Below, in pieces: positions 7,101-8,270 of a stretch of DNA of 8,270 bases. The DNA is from Erysipelotrichaceae bacterium. Its GTDB lineage: Bacteria > Bacillota_I > Bacilli_A > Erysipelotrichales > Erysipelotrichaceae. The first letter of the stretch is position 1; the number at the start of each line of letters is the position of its first letter. The notes under the pieces were generated by a model. The model did no database searches. It saw only the letters and a program-made list of their open reading frames with translations, and had not been told where the DNA came from. The position numbers and the translations under genes are program-made. The DNA lies in NCBI GenBank assembly GCA_024709285.1, contig JANJWY010000153.1:1-8270 (forward strand), in the 5' to 3' direction.

Positions 7101-8270
7101 ATCGTTGTTGATATACATTATTTTTTTCACAAAATCCTGATATTCCTGATATTTCTGATTATCATAAATAAATTTCGCATCTTCTTTAGCAGTAAGTAAT
7201 ATGTTCTGATCCGCTACGATATCACCTAGAATAAAGTGTGGTAAACCGCTTTGCCGGTTTCCCAGTAAATCGCCTGGTCCGCGCAGTGATAAGTCCTTCA
7301 TAGCGATGTCAAAACCGTCATTGCTCAACACCAATGTCATTAAGCGCTGTTTGCTTTCCTCATCATTCTGTCCGCTGAGCAAATAGCATGTTGCTTGTTT
7401 GTTTCCGCGTCCGATCCTTCCGCGCAATTGATGCAATTGAGATAATCCGAAACGATGAGCATCATAAATGATCATGATATTGGCATTCTCGACATGAACG
7501 CCAACTTCAATGACTGTCGTCGTTACGATCAAATCGATCTTCCCTTGATGGAAATCCGCCATGATCTGATCTTTTTGCTCACTTCGCATCTGACCGTGCA
7601 ACATAGCCATGCGCACCTTTTTACCTATCGCTTTGTTCAATGAGCGATATATGTCAGTAACATTGCGCATTTGGGTTGCATCACTTTCCTCGATCGCCGG
7701 ACAAACGACATACACTTGATTGCCGGATTCAATTTCAAAAAGCAGATCATCAAGAATAGTGCGGATGCTGTTTTCTTCAATAAGCACTGTGCGTATTTTT
7801 ATACGTCCGGCAGGCATAGTGGCAATCGTCGAAACATCCATATCCGCAAACAATGCGGAAGCAAGCGTCCGGGGTATCGGTGTCGCACTCATTGTTAAAA
7901 CATCGACATCACTGCCCTTTTCAATTAATGCCCTTCGCTGATTTACGCCAAAACGGTGTTGTTCATCGGTGATAACGAATCCTAATTTTTTGAATGAGAT
8001 TCCGGATTGAAACAGCGCATGCGTACCTATGATGATGTCGATTGATCCGTCACTTAATCCGGCAATGATCCGGATCTTTTCTGAAGTGCTCATCGAAGCA
8101 GTCAGACCTTCAATATGCAGACTTGTGGTATTGAAAAATTTTCTAAGCGAAAGTACGTGCTGATTGACCAAGATCTCCGTCGGTGCCATCATGGCTGCCT
8201 GATATCCGGCATTGACAGCAGCAAACATAGCAATTGCGCCAACGATTGTTTTCCCGCTGCCGACATCCCC
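7080..8270 (-). CDS. recG: ATP-dependent DNA helicase RecG, C-terminal part; start lies beyond the right edge
   Basis: RecG is a superfamily 2 double-strand DNA translocase that remodels stalled replication forks and branch-migrates Holliday junctions. The visible 396 residues begin exactly at the Walker A motif GDVGSGKT (fragment residues 1-8), so the N-terminal wedge domain and the start are missing. An internal ATG at 8226-8228 is not the start. In order follow motif Ia PTEILVNQH (30-38), the DEQH box (102-105), motif III SATPIPRT (128-135), LHGQM, the TTTVIEVGV motif and QLHQLRGRIGRG. The RecG-specific TRG-type segment DLSLRGPGDLLGNRQSG comes next. Full RecG proteins are about 680 residues. 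The fragment ends normally with a TAG stop at 7080-7082. plsX follows after 31 bases, the same order as in many Bacillota, where recG precedes the fatty acid/phospholipid genes. Confidence 0.94.
   Translation of the reverse strand, partial: GDVGSGKTIVGAIAMFAAVNAGYQAAMMAPTEILVNQHVLSLRKFFNTTSLHIEGLTASMSTSEKIRIIAGLSDGSIDIIIGTHALFQSGISFKKLGFVITDEQHRFGVNQRRALIEKGSDVDVLTMSATPIPRTLASALFADMDVSTIATMPAGRIKIRTVLIEENSIRTILDDLLFEIESGNQVYVVCPAIEESDATQMRNVTDIYRSLNKAIGKKVRMAMLHGQMRSEQKDQIMADFHQGKIDLIVTTTVIEVGVHVENANIMIIYDAHRFGLSQLHQLRGRIGRGNKQATCYLLSGQNDEESKQRLMTLVLSNDGFDIAMKDLSLRGPGDLLGNRQSGLPHFILGDIVADQNILLTAKEDAKFIYDNQKYQEYQDFVKKIMYINNDFNQGVD
7081..7098. repeat. Perfect 7-bp inverted repeat at the recG end, operator-like position
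   Basis: TAATCAA (7081-7087) and TTGATTA (7092-7098) are perfect complements around CCCC. The repeat covers part of the recG stop codon and lies between the -10 and the nominal -35 of the putative plsX promoter, a common place for a repressor site. It does not match the FapR consensus that I recall (TTAGTA-type arms). It carries TCAA-N4-TTGA rather than the FabT-like TTGA-N3-TCAA. No T-tract follows, so it is not a terminator. Confidence 0.4.

Noticed and set aside
1..8270. A novel defence system, mobile element, CRISPR array or RNA gene
   Set aside because: Every stretch over 100 bases is accounted for by recognisable housekeeping or metabolic genes, and no direct repeat array, integrase, transposase or tRNA-like sequence was seen.

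Overview
The window is ordinary chromosomal DNA from a low-to-moderate GC Bacillota (Firmicutes) bacterium, probably an anaerobe. PolC, the Gram-positive-type replicative polymerase, supports Bacillota. The recG-plsX-rnc gene order fits too, and the electron-bifurcating Nfn pair suggests anaerobic metabolism. Erysipelotrichia is a plausible class, but that is inference from gene content and has not been tested by search.

All eight genes lie on the minus strand, so transcription runs from high to low coordinates. From 8270 down to 936 they are: recG (3'-terminal part only), plsX, rnc, galM, galK, nfnA and nfnB. Gaps are small or negative: 31 nt, 4-nt overlap, 1-nt overlap, 3 nt, 11 nt and 4-nt overlap. 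This looks like one operon with a likely internal promoter in front of plsX. After nfnB a 74-nt gap holds a short hairpin over the nfnB stop codon and an extended -10 promoter. Then polC begins with a TTG codon and runs off the left edge, so only its first 287 residues are present.

Functionally, the array mixes DNA repair (RecG), phospholipid synthesis (PlsX), RNA processing (RNase III), entry into galactose metabolism (GalM, GalK) and redox balancing between NADH, NADPH and ferredoxin (NfnAB). Replication (PolC) follows. In Bacillus, plsX is followed by fabD-fabG-acpA-rnc-smc. Here the fab/acp genes are absent between plsX and rnc, and gal and nfn genes occupy the place of smc.

No mobile element, CRISPR array, tRNA, rRNA, phage gene or clearly novel system is visible. 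The points worth a second look are an Asp-to-Asn change at a metal-binding position of RNase III, a galactokinase with a variant sugar-binding signature, an operator-like inverted repeat in the putative plsX promoter, and the unusual operon make-up.
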